NCBI RefSeq assembly: GCF_019039105.1
Contig: NZ_JAHPIV010000023.1
Location: forward strand, 1 to 51,950
DNA: 51,950 bases
DNA from: Desertibacillus haloalkaliphilus
GTDB lineage: Bacteria > Bacillota > Bacilli > Bacillales > KJ1-10-99
Direction: 5' to 3'
Made by a program: the position numbers and the translations under genes. Shown one piece after another: positions 27,272 to 35,738 of this stretch. Position 1 is the stretch's first letter; every line of letters starts with the position of its first letter. The notes under the pieces were generated by a model. The model did not search any database. It saw only the letters and a program-made list of their open reading frames with translations, and had not been told where the DNA came from.

Positions 27272-28537
27272 TTACAGAATCGCAAACACACCAAAAATCA
27301 ATGTCGAAAATAAGACAATAGTGATACCAATAAGCGTTTCATATGGTAACAGTTTAAACCGCTCCTTCATATCCATATTCACACTACGTTGTGTAATATG
27401 AAAGTATGTTCCATGAGGCAAGTGATCAAGGACAGTTGCCCCTGCATGTACCATGGCGGCCCCTGCTAGTGCATGAATCCCTAACTCGATGATTGTTGGC
27501 GCAAACACACCACCTGCTACGGCAGTGGCTGCTGATGTTGAAGCAGTAGCCGCTGACATCGTTACCCCTGCAATAGGAGCGAGCCAATAAGCAGGTAATC
27601 CTAGTGATTCAATACCATTAAGAATAACATCAATTATAGCAGAATGAGCAATAATACCTGCAAGCGTCCCTGTTCCTAACAAAAGCATGGCAATACCAGC
27701 CATCTTATCTAAGCCTGAACGAATGTAATAGTTTAAATGGCTTGATTTGCCCATCACAATCGCCCCGACAATCCCACCAATCGGAAGTGCAAGCATTGGG
27801 TCTATCGTAATATGAAAGAGCGGTTGGAAGAGAAGGAGGACAATGGCCACAAACGGAGCTGTTAGTGCTGAAGCCAGAGATGGTAAGTCTTTATTCTCTT
27901 CAACATTAACATCTTCACTACTGACCTTACTCCCTTTATGAATCAAGAACTTCGCTAGTACATACGTCATTAATAGACCGCCGAACGCCGGAACGACGCC
28001 AACAAACATAACTGACGTTAGGGGAACTTGGAAAGCTTCGGCTGCTGCAATCGTGTTCGGGTTCGGGGAAATAATGTTTCCTGCTTTTCCCCCTCCTGAT
28101 ATCGCGAGCAAAACTGCAAACTTTGATAGGTTGGCTCTTTTGGCAATTGACAGTGCAATTGGTGCTACGGTTAAGACAGCTACACCAATAAATACACCGA
28201 CACCCGTAAGTATCATCGTTGCCCCTGCAATCGCAAGCAACGCTTTTGTTTCTCCTAACTTATGTAAGATTGATTCAGCAATTGTCTTGGCGGCTCCAGA
28301 TTCAATCAAAACACCAGCTAGGACCCCTGCTGCCAATACTCGTAAAACAACCCCGGTCATCCCTTCTGCACCATCGATCATGAGGTTAACGGTATCTACC
28401 GCTGACAAGCCACCGATTAGACCACCAGACAAAGCACCGACCATCATCGCATAGACAGGGTTTACCTTTCGCAATATTAATACGATCGTGACGAGCAACC
28501 CTATGATTGTACCTACTGAACCTACTTGTACATCCAT
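27272..28537 (-). CDS. GntP-family permease (gluconate/glycerate-type symporter)
   Basis: A 421-residue transporter with about twelve helices. The family core is plain: GVFIGVAVLTVAPIALSIAKRANLSKFAVLLAISGGGKAGNIISPNPNTIAAAEAF near residues 110-165 and the C-terminal GATVLDHLPHGTYFHIT. GntP members carry gluconate, glycerate or related acids. No gluconate kinase or glycerate kinase lies nearby; the only partner is the phosphodiesterase downstream. That hints at a glycerol-derived acid or a glycerophospho compound, but this is guesswork. GGAGACAGG lies before the start. Confidence 0.88.
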   Translation of the reverse strand: MDVQVGSVGTIIGLLVTIVLILRKVNPVYAMMVGALSGGLIGGLSAVDTVNLMIDGAEGMTGVVLRVLAAGVLAGVLIESGAAKTIAESILHKLGETKALLAIAGATMILTGVGVFIGVAVLTVAPIALSIAKRANLSKFAVLLAISGGGKAGNIISPNPNTIAAAEAFQVPLTSVMFVGVVPAFGGLLMTYVLAKFLIHKGSKVSSEDVNVEENKDLPSLASALTAPFVAIVLLLFQPLFHITIDPMLALPIGGIVGAIVMGKSSHLNYYIRSGLDKMAGIAMLLLGTGTLAGIIAHSAIIDVILNGIESLGLPAYWLAPIAGVTMSAATASTSAATAVAGGVFAPTIIELGIHALAGAAMVHAGATVLDHLPHGTYFHITQRSVNMDMKERFKLLPYETLIGITIVLFSTLIFGVFAIL

Positions 28538-28712
28538 TACCTGTCTCCTATAAACTAATATAGTGTAAAATAATTCCTTCTATTAAACTGTCATTTTATC
28601 TGTTTAGATGTATGATTGCAACAATAATAGGTTCACTATTCACTACTTTTTTAAAAATAGCAACCATCTTTGACTAGAGCATTAGGGGGGGAAATATAGG
28701 AGACTGTACAAC

Positions 28713-28742
28713 AAAAAAACCTCCCCAGTACAGGAAGGCTTA
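28713..28742 (-). terminator. Terminator of the motA-motB-fliL-like operon
   Basis: On the minus strand GCCTTCC pairs with GGGGAGGT around a short loop (with G-T pairs), followed by TTTTTTTG, 7 nt after the last stop codon. Confidence 0.7.
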
Positions 28743-28748
28743 GATAGA

Positions 28749-29141
28749 TTATTGAACGACCTTCTGAGTCGTATATACATTTATGACTTCACCACTACTT
28801 AACAGTTCATTTAGGTTCTTCTTTAGCTCATCCTCCACCTCATCAATACCTTCTGTTCCCTGCAAAGAGTGTCGATCATGCGAGGCAAGATATTTAATAA
28901 TCGCGCTCTCAACTAATGGATATGCTTTTTCTAGCTCCTTTGTCGTTGATGCAGCATCAACCTCAAAAGCAAAACTTGCTTGAATCATTCCACTACCATT
29001 TAAATTGGTCACGATCGTCTCTGTATGATTCACTCGGTCAGCAAGGTCATCGACCCCATCACCATCACCCAATATGAGATAGACTAACGCAGCAGATAAA
29101 CCTACCACCAAAATGCTCAATATAACAACTAAATTTTTCAT
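28749..29141 (-). CDS. FliL-like flagellar basal-body protein
   Basis: A 130-residue protein with one N-terminal membrane helix (about 2-24, IL.ILVVGLSAALVYLIL) and an outside domain that resembles FliL: ASFAFEVDA, a run of helix with ESAIIKYLAS, and a C-terminal VYTTQKVVQ strand. FliL is known to associate with the stator and support torque. It is the last gene behind motA and motB, 20 bp after motB. The standard fliL in Bacillus lies in the fla/che operon, so this is probably a second, stator-linked copy. The start is the ATG at 29141, with GGGGGT 4 nt upstream. Confidence 0.75.
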   Translation of the reverse strand: MKNLVVILSILVVGLSAALVYLILGDGDGVDDLADRVNHTETIVTNLNGSGMIQASFAFEVDAASTTKELEKAYPLVESAIIKYLASHDRHSLQGTEGIDEVEDELKKNLNELLSSGEVINVYTTQKVVQ

Positions 29142-29161
29142 GGCTACCCCCAACAGATATA

Positions 29162-29887
29162 CTATTGATTCGGTAAAATCAATATTTCAACGCGCCGATT
29201 TTCCGCTCGACCCTCAACTGTATCATTCGATTCAACCGGGCGATGCTCCCCGTATCCTGTCACGCTGAAATATTCTGGTGAAAGGTTAGGGTTCTCTAAC
29301 ATTTCTTTCATAAAGTTGAGTGCACGCATCGCACTTAAGTCCCAGTTGGAACGAAACTGCTGATTGGAAATTGGAAGGGAGTCTGTATGACCAGAAATAC
29401 GAATACGACGGGCTGGCTCAGAAATAAGCATGTCAGAAATTTGTTCACTTAACTCTTTAGCCTCTGCTTTCACTTCAGCACTTCCCGAGTCAAATAGAGC
29501 ATGATCTAATATCGTTACCATCAGTCCTTCCTGATCTAAATGAGTATCAAGGTGCTCTTCTAGATCATTAACTGCGATGTATTCATCAATTTCAGTTTGA
29601 AGGTTCTCCAATTGATGGTATTCGTCCTGACCATCACCTTGATTTTGCTGAGATGTACTTGTTTGACCGACATCGATCGGAACTTGACCAGAATGATCAA
29701 AAAGGTCACCACCACCGAAAGCATCATTTAAAATGACTCTCATCTCTTGATATTTTTCAGCATCGATTGAACTCATCGCAAACAATACAATAAATAACGC
29801 AAGTAGCAACGTTAACATATCCGCGTACGGGATTAACCATGATTCATCAACATGTTCTTCTTGCTCTTTTCTCCTTCTCCTAGGCAT
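29162..29887 (-). CDS. motB: Flagellar motor stator protein MotB
   Basis: A 241-residue stator subunit. After a basic N-terminus (MPRRRRKEQ) comes one membrane helix with the ion-binding Asp23 in SWLIPYADMLTLLLALFIVLF, a Gln-rich linker, and an OmpA-like peptidoglycan-binding domain (ISGHTDSLPI, NWDLSAMRALNFM, VTGYGEHRPV, EGRAENRRVEI). The start at 29887 overlaps the motA stop by 8 bp, so translation is probably coupled. The sequence resembles B. subtilis MotB. Proton versus sodium use depends on a few helix residues near Asp23, and I do not assign it here. Confidence 0.95.
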   Translation of the reverse strand: MPRRRRKEQEEHVDESWLIPYADMLTLLLALFIVLFAMSSIDAEKYQEMRVILNDAFGGGDLFDHSGQVPIDVGQTSTSQQNQGDGQDEYHQLENLQTEIDEYIAVNDLEEHLDTHLDQEGLMVTILDHALFDSGSAEVKAEAKELSEQISDMLISEPARRIRISGHTDSLPISNQQFRSNWDLSAMRALNFMKEMLENPNLSPEYFSVTGYGEHRPVESNDTVEGRAENRRVEILILPNQ

Positions 29888-30680
29888 CGATATCCGCACC
29901 TTTACCGTCCGTAGACTGGAGCTTATTACGTTCACGAATCGGTAAATAAACCAATAATTTTTCCTCAATCGCTCGAGGTGCGACACCTTGCTGGATGGAT
30001 AGGACCCCTTCGACGATAATTTGCTTAACCATGACCTCTTGTTTCGACTTTCTCTTCAACTTATTGGCAAACGGATGCCATAATACATACCCACTAAAAA
30101 TACCAAAAAGTGTAGCAACAAACGCGGCTGCAATGGCATAACCTAAGGCATCCATATCATTTAAATCACCAAGAGCTGCAATCAAACCTAATACAGCTCC
30201 AAGCACCCCTAATGTGGGAGCATAGGTTCCTGCTTGTGTAAAAATCCCTGCACCAACAGCGTGACGATCTTGCATCGCAGCTATTTCCTCTTCCATCGTA
30301 TCTCTTATGTATTCAGGTTCCATCCCATCCATTGTCATTTGCAGACCTTGCTTTAAAAATGGATCTTCTACTTCTTCTATCTTATTTCCTAAACTCAAAA
30401 GTCCCTCTTGTCGGGCGACTTTTGAACATTCAACAAAGAACGGTATAACATCAACGATTTTCTGTTCCTTTTGATCTGAAAATAAGATTTTAAATAATTT
30501 TGGTACGTTTTTAATCTCATTTGTTGGAAATGCAATTAACACAGCAGCAATGGTTCCAACAAAAATAATTAAAATGGCCGCTGGATTAACTAAGACGGCA
30601 AGACTAGTTCCTTTGGCTACCATACCAACTAACAATGCGACAACACCTAGTAAAACTCCAATAACGGATGTCTTATCCAT
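29880..30680 (-). CDS. motA: Flagellar motor stator protein MotA
   Basis: A 266-residue stator subunit with four helices and a large cytoplasmic loop. It closely follows B. subtilis MotA from MDKTS.IG onward: GMVAKGTSLAVLVNPAAILIIFVGTIAAVLIAFPTNEI, then TQAGTYAPTLGVLGAVLGLIAAL and FGIFSGYVLWHPFANKLKRKSKQE. It therefore looks like the MotA type rather than MotP, whose sodium use is known in alkaliphilic bacilli. GAGGGG lies 5 nt before the ATG. The three-gene unit motA-motB-fliL-like stands away from any other flagellar gene in this window. Confidence 0.95.
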   Translation of the reverse strand: MDKTSVIGVLLGVVALLVGMVAKGTSLAVLVNPAAILIIFVGTIAAVLIAFPTNEIKNVPKLFKILFSDQKEQKIVDVIPFFVECSKVARQEGLLSLGNKIEEVEDPFLKQGLQMTMDGMEPEYIRDTMEEEIAAMQDRHAVGAGIFTQAGTYAPTLGVLGAVLGLIAALGDLNDMDALGYAIAAAFVATLFGIFSGYVLWHPFANKLKRKSKQEVMVKQIIVEGVLSIQQGVAPRAIEEKLLVYLPIRERNKLQSTDGKGADIDA

Positions 30681-30911
30681 AATAACCCCTCACTTTTGCT
30701 TCTCTCTGAAGTCATAATAATCACTTTTCTATCATACTACTATCCGCTATGAAAATTAATAGGTTTGTGTTAGTAACTTTTACCTATCAGCATCGTAAGG
30801 CACTTCAGATCCACGCCTATAGAACTATCTATTTTAATTATCATACTGTATAAATGGGAAAATGGAAACACCTTTTTACAAATCTCATCGATCTTCAAAA
30901 AAGCTGCTACA

Positions 30912-31787
30912 TTATTCAATATAAAGCGTAATCCATTCATTTGATTGCTGCTCATCCTTGATCACAAAACCCGCCTTTGTAAACAGAGACCTTAGCTGCT
31001 CACAGTTCCACTCGACAATACCAGAAATCAAAAAGCTTTTTCCTTTAGCTAATAACTGATGCTTATGAATGAGCTGAATCGTTTCATCAGCACCAATATT
31101 AATAATGATCAAATCATATGTCTGATCAATATTGAAATCTGTAGCAAACAAATCTGCCTGTACGATTTGAATAGTAGAGATGTCATTTAATGATGCATTA
31201 TGGTTCACTTCACGTTCAACAGGCTCAATATCAACAGCAGTAACTGCTTTTGCTCCCCTTCGCGCGCAGGCAACACTTAAGATTCCTGATCCAGTACCTA
31301 AATCAAGGACGTCACATCGGTTTAAATCACGTGCTAATAACATCCGTAAACAATCTTGAGTGGTTTCATGCAGCCCTGTCCCAAACGCAGCTTGCGGATC
31401 AAACTTGAGGACCTGTTTATTCGTATAATCTTCATCAGAGCCAGGATAGGCAATCACCCAACCATTCCCTAAGTCAACATCAGTAAAAGCTGGAGTAGAG
31501 TAATCGACTTCTATTTTTTGGTAATGAATAGCTGACTTTTCAATGGCTAGTACTTGAGTGAGTTGATTAAAATAACTCTCCGGTAAATCTGGTACTTCTT
31601 CTGGATCACCGTAAATTTTCAGTTCAATGATCTCCTTATTCGTTTCTATAAAATCATACCCATTTCTTACTTTTGTGACCTCGATTGGCGCCTCATAATA
31701 AAGGTTGATGATTCCAGCTGCCGTTAATTTTTCAATAACATGCTCAATTTCATCTGATGAAACAGAAATAACAAATTCATGGAGCAT
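30912..31787 (-). CDS. PrmA-like ribosomal protein L11 methyltransferase paralogue
   Basis: A 291-residue class I SAM-dependent methyltransferase. The N-terminal half looks like the PrmA substrate domain; the catalytic half has FDPQAAFGTGLHETTQDCLRML and the SAM-binding VLDLGTGSGILSVACARRGAK. In PrmA the usual motif is PG.AFGTG.H.TT, so the match is good though P-G is replaced by PQ. Normal prmA is next to dnaJ; here the gene sits 28 bp after an aldehyde dehydrogenase gene, so it is probably a paralogue with another target. ATG at 31787 follows GGAAGATG. Confidence 0.8.
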   Translation of the reverse strand: MLHEFVISVSSDEIEHVIEKLTAAGIINLYYEAPIEVTKVRNGYDFIETNKEIIELKIYGDPEEVPDLPESYFNQLTQVLAIEKSAIHYQKIEVDYSTPAFTDVDLGNGWVIAYPGSDEDYTNKQVLKFDPQAAFGTGLHETTQDCLRMLLARDLNRCDVLDLGTGSGILSVACARRGAKAVTAVDIEPVEREVNHNASLNDISTIQIVQADLFATDFNIDQTYDLIIINIGADETIQLIHKHQLLAKGKSFLISGIVEWNCEQLRSLFTKAGFVIKDEQQSNEWITLYIE

Positions 31788-31815
31788 CTCACATCTTCCT
31801 TTCCAAACAATTTTT

Positions 31816-33354
31816 TCACTTTTTAAGTAGCTTTTTGTACGTACGAACAAACTTTGCCCAGTTACGCTTTTTTGAATATAAATGATAAATTAAATCTTTT
31901 AGTAACGGGTATTTCTCACGGTATGGATACCAATAGAGTTCACTATTCTTGCTTCCTTTATCGACCATGACTGATTTTTCATGGCAAAAATCCCGCAAAC
32001 CAGCCTCACCATGATAACGTCCAAGCCCACTTTCTTTTATTCCCCCAAACGGCAAATGGTGATTAGCTACTGTAACAATCACCTCATTAATTAAGACATT
32101 TCCACTCAGCAACTGACTAGCCACTCGCTTAGCCTTCTTTATATCTGAACTCCAAACACTTGCATTTAATCCATAATTTGAATCATTAGCAAGGGCAATG
32201 GACTCTTCTTCTGTATCGAATGGCAACATCGGTAATATAGGGCCAAACGTTTCCTCTTTGACAACCTTCATCTCTTGGTTCACATTGGTTAGAACAGTTG
32301 GCGGGATAAACAACCCACTACTCTGATCCCATTGTTCCGGTACCACACCAGCTTCTAATGTAGCCCCTTCACGTATCGCTTCTTCTACTTGAGCTTTAAC
32401 GATTTCTACCTGTTGGGGATAGGTCATCGAGCCAATGTCATCATCAATAGCCGTACCTTGTTTTAACTTCTTCACTTCTGCAACTAATTTTTCTTTAAAC
32501 GAGTCATAAATGCTTCGATGTACATAAAGCCTTTCGACAGACATGCATACTTGTCCACTATTAGTAAACGCTCCCCACAAAGCCCCTTGAACAGCACGCT
32601 CAATATTGGCATCCTCAAAGACAATCATTGGATCTTTCCCTCCTAGCTCTAAAGTGGTCGGTATCAAATCCTTGGCTGCTTGTTGTTGAATCATTTTGCC
32701 TGTTCGTACAGAGCCTGTGAAAAAAATATAATCCGGCTTCCCAGCTGTTAACGCGGCCCCAAGATTGCCTCCTCCATGAGCAACTTGAACAACATGAGGA
32801 GGTAAACCTGCCCCTTGGACAATGTCTTCAATTTGCTTTCCCACTAACGGGGTCACCTCAGATGGTTTGAGGATAACAGTATTCCCAGCAACTAGTGCAC
32901 TAACAACTGGGATAAGAGCGAGTTGGAGCGGATAGTTCCAAGGTGAAATAACCAACACAACACCACGGGGGATATACTCAACGTACGATTTTTTACCAAA
33001 AAACAAAAGTGGTGTCGTCTTTTTTTGCTCACTTAATATATGCTTGGCATGTTTTTCGATATGGCACAAACCATCTACAACGGGCAAAAGATCGGCTACA
33101 ACTGCTTCAGTCTTTACCTTTCCCGTATCATCGGCGATAACCGTAGCAATATCATCAAGATGCTCCGTCATATAAATGCGAATATTTCTTATGTACTTAA
33201 TTCGTTCAGGTAACCGTAGACCTGACCATGTCGCAAAAGCTGCTCTCGCCTTCGAATAAAGATCGGGCACATCTGAGGTGGCTGTCAATTCAACTTTACC
33301 GATCCATTGGCCTGTGGCTGGATGGTAAGAGTGTAACTTATTATTTTCTTGCAT
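31816..33354 (-). CDS. Aldehyde dehydrogenase (AldH/YwdH type)
   Basis: A 512-residue NAD(P)-dependent aldehyde dehydrogenase. Landmarks are VVLVISPWNYPLQLALIPVVSALVAGNTVILKPSE near 150, the glycine loop FTGSVRTGKMI, the catalytic Glu in LELGGKDPMIV, and the catalytic Cys in SGQVCMSVERLYVH. A short basic tail (KKRNWAKFVRTYKKLLKK) is typical of class 3, membrane-linked enzymes such as YwdH. It probably oxidises medium-chain or aromatic aldehydes. The methyltransferase gene follows closely, so the two may share a transcript. Confidence 0.92.
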   Translation of the reverse strand: MQENNKLHSYHPATGQWIGKVELTATSDVPDLYSKARAAFATWSGLRLPERIKYIRNIRIYMTEHLDDIATVIADDTGKVKTEAVVADLLPVVDGLCHIEKHAKHILSEQKKTTPLLFFGKKSYVEYIPRGVVLVISPWNYPLQLALIPVVSALVAGNTVILKPSEVTPLVGKQIEDIVQGAGLPPHVVQVAHGGGNLGAALTAGKPDYIFFTGSVRTGKMIQQQAAKDLIPTTLELGGKDPMIVFEDANIERAVQGALWGAFTNSGQVCMSVERLYVHRSIYDSFKEKLVAEVKKLKQGTAIDDDIGSMTYPQQVEIVKAQVEEAIREGATLEAGVVPEQWDQSSGLFIPPTVLTNVNQEMKVVKEETFGPILPMLPFDTEEESIALANDSNYGLNASVWSSDIKKAKRVASQLLSGNVLINEVIVTVANHHLPFGGIKESGLGRYHGEAGLRDFCHEKSVMVDKGSKNSELYWYPYREKYPLLKDLIYHLYSKKRNWAKFVRTYKKLLKK

Positions 33355-33489
33355 GGCTTCAACCTCTTCTTTCTACTCAACGTGTCCTTATTTATACCCT
33401 TAATTCATACCTACTAACATTCATGAGTTTTTGTATAGGATTGAAAAATTTATCAAAACTAACCTATGACTACTTCAAAAGGAGGATGC

Positions 33490-33633
33490 ATGTTGACAAA
33501 CCGTAGCAATAACAGAGTCGGACAACGCGATCCCAACCAATATCACGTACTAAGTCGTAAAGCCAAAAATACGGGGCTTGAAGCTTCTTATGAATATGGG
33601 AGCGGTAATCGAACATCAAAAAAATCACGCTAA
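33490..33633 (+). CDS. Small basic hypothetical protein (46-47 residues)
   Basis: A short frame rich in Asn, Arg, Lys and Ser (MLTNRSNNRVGQRDPNQYHV at the start; basic end SKKSR) with no membrane segment. AAAGGAGG precedes it; either the ATG (4 nt spacing) or the TTG one codon later (7 nt) could start it, and the TTG spacing is better. The size and composition resemble minor small acid-soluble spore proteins, but I cannot match it to a named family. It is flanked by a GTATA-type motif upstream which might suit a forespore sigma factor, though the -10 is weak. It is followed by an 18-67 bp stem-loop zone at 33679. Confidence 0.5.
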   Translation: MLTNRSNNRVGQRDPNQYHVLSRKAKNTGLEASYEYGSGNRTSKKSR

Positions 33634-33678
33634 ACCTTAAATATCGTACCACATATTAAACATCTACACCTATCGTTT

Positions 33679-33745
33679 GGGGCTGTCTACAAGTTATCGC
33701 ACCTATTGTCCTAAGGTAACGATGACTTGGATGACAGGCAGCCCC
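33679..33745. terminator. Imperfect long hairpin, probable terminator or repeat
   Basis: GGGGCTGTC pairs with GACAGGCAGCCCC (with a bulge), and the inner ACAAGTTATCG pairs with GTAACGATGACTTG. No T-run follows on either side, so it may be a dispersed palindrome rather than a true terminator. Confidence 0.4.
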
Positions 33746-33810
33746 TATATCATAAATGAAAATCAAGCAAGTGGACACACTAGTTAAACAACACTATAAG
33801 GAAAGAAGGG

Positions 33811-35367
33811 ATGGACTTGGAACAAACAAATCAACAAGGCAAACCAGGGATTGTCTTTTATACGTCTGTTATTATCGCTCTGTTATTTGTTTTTTGGGGT
33901 GTGTTCTTCACAGATCACCTCTCAAATCTCACTGCTGATGCCCTAGCCTTTGTACTTGAAGTTTTTGGTTGGTTCTATGTACTAATTGCCGTGTTATTCG
34001 TTATTTTCATTTTTTATCTAGCATTTAGCCGCTTTGGGAAAATCCGCTTAGGTAAAGATGACGATGAACCTGAATTTTCAAAAGCGAGTTGGTTCGCCAT
34101 GCTTTTTAGTGCCGGAATGGGGATAGGGTTAGTCTTCTGGGGAGTAGCAGAGCCAACCTTTCACTACTTGTATGCACCATTTGATATAGCACCATCAGAA
34201 TCAGAGGAATCGGCAAAATTGGCGTTTCGTTATACGTTCTTCCATTGGGGATTGCAACCTTGGGCCATTTATTCATTAGTTGCCCTTGCCCTTGCTTACT
34301 TTAACTTCAGAAAGGGAGAAAAAGGGTTAATTAGCATGATTTTCAAACCGTTACTTGGTGATCGCGTTTATGGGCCAATCGGCAACATTATTGATGTCAT
34401 TGCGATTTTCGCGACAATTTTTGGTGTCGCCACCACGCTCGGTTTTGGTGCGTCACAGATCTCCGGAGGACTTAATTATCTCTTTGACATACCAAACACA
34501 ACAACAACTCAAATTTCAGTTATTGCCATTGTGACCGTATTATTTATGTTATCTGCTTATACCGGTTTGAAGAAAGGGATCAAATATTTAAGTAACACGA
34601 ACTTAGTGCTGGCAGCGCTACTGCTTCTGTTTACGTTCTTGCTAGGTCCAACCCTATTTATTCTTAATACATTCACTCAGTCGATTGGGGATTACTTAGG
34701 TAACCTTGTCCAAATGAGTTTCTCATTAAGTGCCATTGACCAGCACCCTTGGGTACAAGATTGGACAATCTTTTATTGGGCATGGTGGATTGCATGGGCT
34801 CCATTTGTCGGCTCATTCATCGCTCGTGTCTCTAGAGGGAGAACGATACGAGAATTTGTCATCGGTGTACTTCTTGTACCGACAGTCACATGTTTCTTTT
34901 GGTTTTCTGTCTTTGGCGGATCCGCGATACACCTTGATCTATTCCAAGGCGTAGATATTAGTACAGCGGTTGATACGGATATGGATACTGCGCTATTTGT
35001 TACGCTTGATCAGTTCCCAATAAGTATGGTTACCTCACTCATTGCGATTCTGCTGGTAATGACGTTCTTTATTACATCAGCAGATTCGGCGACGTTTGTT
35101 CTTGGGATGATGTCAAGCGACGGTTCAATGGAGCCAGGGCTTAGAATTAAATTTACATGGGGTATTTTACAATCTGCGGTTGCAGCCATCCTTCTACTAG
35201 CCGGTGGCCTAGTGGCACTTGAGCAGATGCTCATCACCTCGGCCTTACCATTTGCCATTATTATGGTTGGGATATGTATTTCTCTGTATAAGGCTTTAAG
35301 TCAAGAGTTCACCAAAGAAGACAAAGGTGGAAGACGTTGGAAACGTGAGCGTAGAATTCAATCCTAA
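33811..35367 (+). CDS. opuD: BCCT-family glycine betaine transporter
   Basis: A 518-residue transporter of the betaine/carnitine/choline family with twelve helices. It bears the family signatures: AMLFSAGMGIGLVFWGVAEPTFHY near 95-115 and the aromatic box around FYWAWWIAWAPFVGSFIARVSRGRTIREF near 310-340, with the betaine-binding tryptophans. OpuD in B. subtilis is sodium-coupled and takes up glycine betaine under osmotic stress. The short, basic tail (GRRWKRERRIQS) resembles the osmosensory tail of such carriers. AAGGAAAG lies before the ATG. It is monocistronic, and osmotic control cannot be seen from the sequence. Confidence 0.9.
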   Translation: MDLEQTNQQGKPGIVFYTSVIIALLFVFWGVFFTDHLSNLTADALAFVLEVFGWFYVLIAVLFVIFIFYLAFSRFGKIRLGKDDDEPEFSKASWFAMLFSAGMGIGLVFWGVAEPTFHYLYAPFDIAPSESEESAKLAFRYTFFHWGLQPWAIYSLVALALAYFNFRKGEKGLISMIFKPLLGDRVYGPIGNIIDVIAIFATIFGVATTLGFGASQISGGLNYLFDIPNTTTTQISVIAIVTVLFMLSAYTGLKKGIKYLSNTNLVLAALLLLFTFLLGPTLFILNTFTQSIGDYLGNLVQMSFSLSAIDQHPWVQDWTIFYWAWWIAWAPFVGSFIARVSRGRTIREFVIGVLLVPTVTCFFWFSVFGGSAIHLDLFQGVDISTAVDTDMDTALFVTLDQFPISMVTSLIAILLVMTFFITSADSATFVLGMMSSDGSMEPGLRIKFTWGILQSAVAAILLLAGGLVALEQMLITSALPFAIIMVGICISLYKALSQEFTKEDKGGRRWKRERRIQS

Positions 35368-35396
35368 CCGAATCGAACAAAAGGACATTGGTTAAC

Positions 35397-35445
35397 AACT
35401 AACAGCTCACCTCGTTTAGTTTCTTACCTGAGGTGACTGTTAGTT
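35397..35445 (+). terminator. Hairpin after opuD
   Basis: AACTAACAG pairs with CTGTTAGTT, with an inner CACCTC/GAGGTG stem. The sequence after it (GGCTTAATAA) is not T-rich, so the terminator role is moderate. Confidence 0.55.
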
Positions 35446-35500
35446 GGCTTAATAAACAACCGATCTGTTATGAATCGTTCACTCCTTATAATATTTTATA

Positions 35501-35529
35501 TTGACAAACATAGACGGTTTTTATATACT
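35501..35529 (+). promoter_or_regulatory. Strong sigma-A promoter of the DUF2294-sbtA locus
   Basis: A perfect TTGACA is 17 bp from TATACT. Transcription would start near 35536, about 200 nt before the ATG at 35739, leaving an unusually long leader. Confidence 0.75.
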
Positions 35530-35574
35530 GTATGTAATATAATAATCAACTCCGAATAGTTTTATCAATACACA

Positions 35575-35715
35575 CTTATAGCTAAAGTGAAATTAGCATA
35601 TGATTAATATTTGTTATTGATCATGTGAAAATTTTATTTGTTGCTATAAGATGGGGATTAGAAGTTATCGGTATATTTCTGTTTAGACATGTCTAGGTAG
35701 AAGTATACCTTTTTT
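35575..35715 (+). promoter_or_regulatory. Structured leader ending in an intrinsic terminator (attenuator candidate)
   Basis: Helix one: CTTATAGC (35575-35582) pairs exactly with GCTATAAG (35643-35650), enclosing CATATGAT (35597-35604) paired with ATCATGTG (35620-35627). Then GGTATATTTCT (35670-35680) pairs with AGAAGTATACC (35699-35709) around AGACATGTCT, followed by TTTTTT. The terminator sits 23 nt before the start codon, so it would stop transcription ahead of the gene unless opened. CCGAATA (35552-35558) could pair with TATCGG (35666-35671), competing with the terminator's 5' arm. I recognise no known riboswitch class. Confidence 0.5.
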
Positions 35716-35738
35716 AGTTCCAAAAAAGGGGGAGAACC

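Noticed and set aside
28749-30680. MotPS sodium stator
   Set aside because: The MotA and MotB sequences follow B. subtilis MotA/MotB, and no ccpA gene precedes them as in the motPS locus.
30770-30955. 61-residue open frame on the minus strand
   Set aside because: It overlaps the end of the methyltransferase gene in another frame and lacks a ribosome site.
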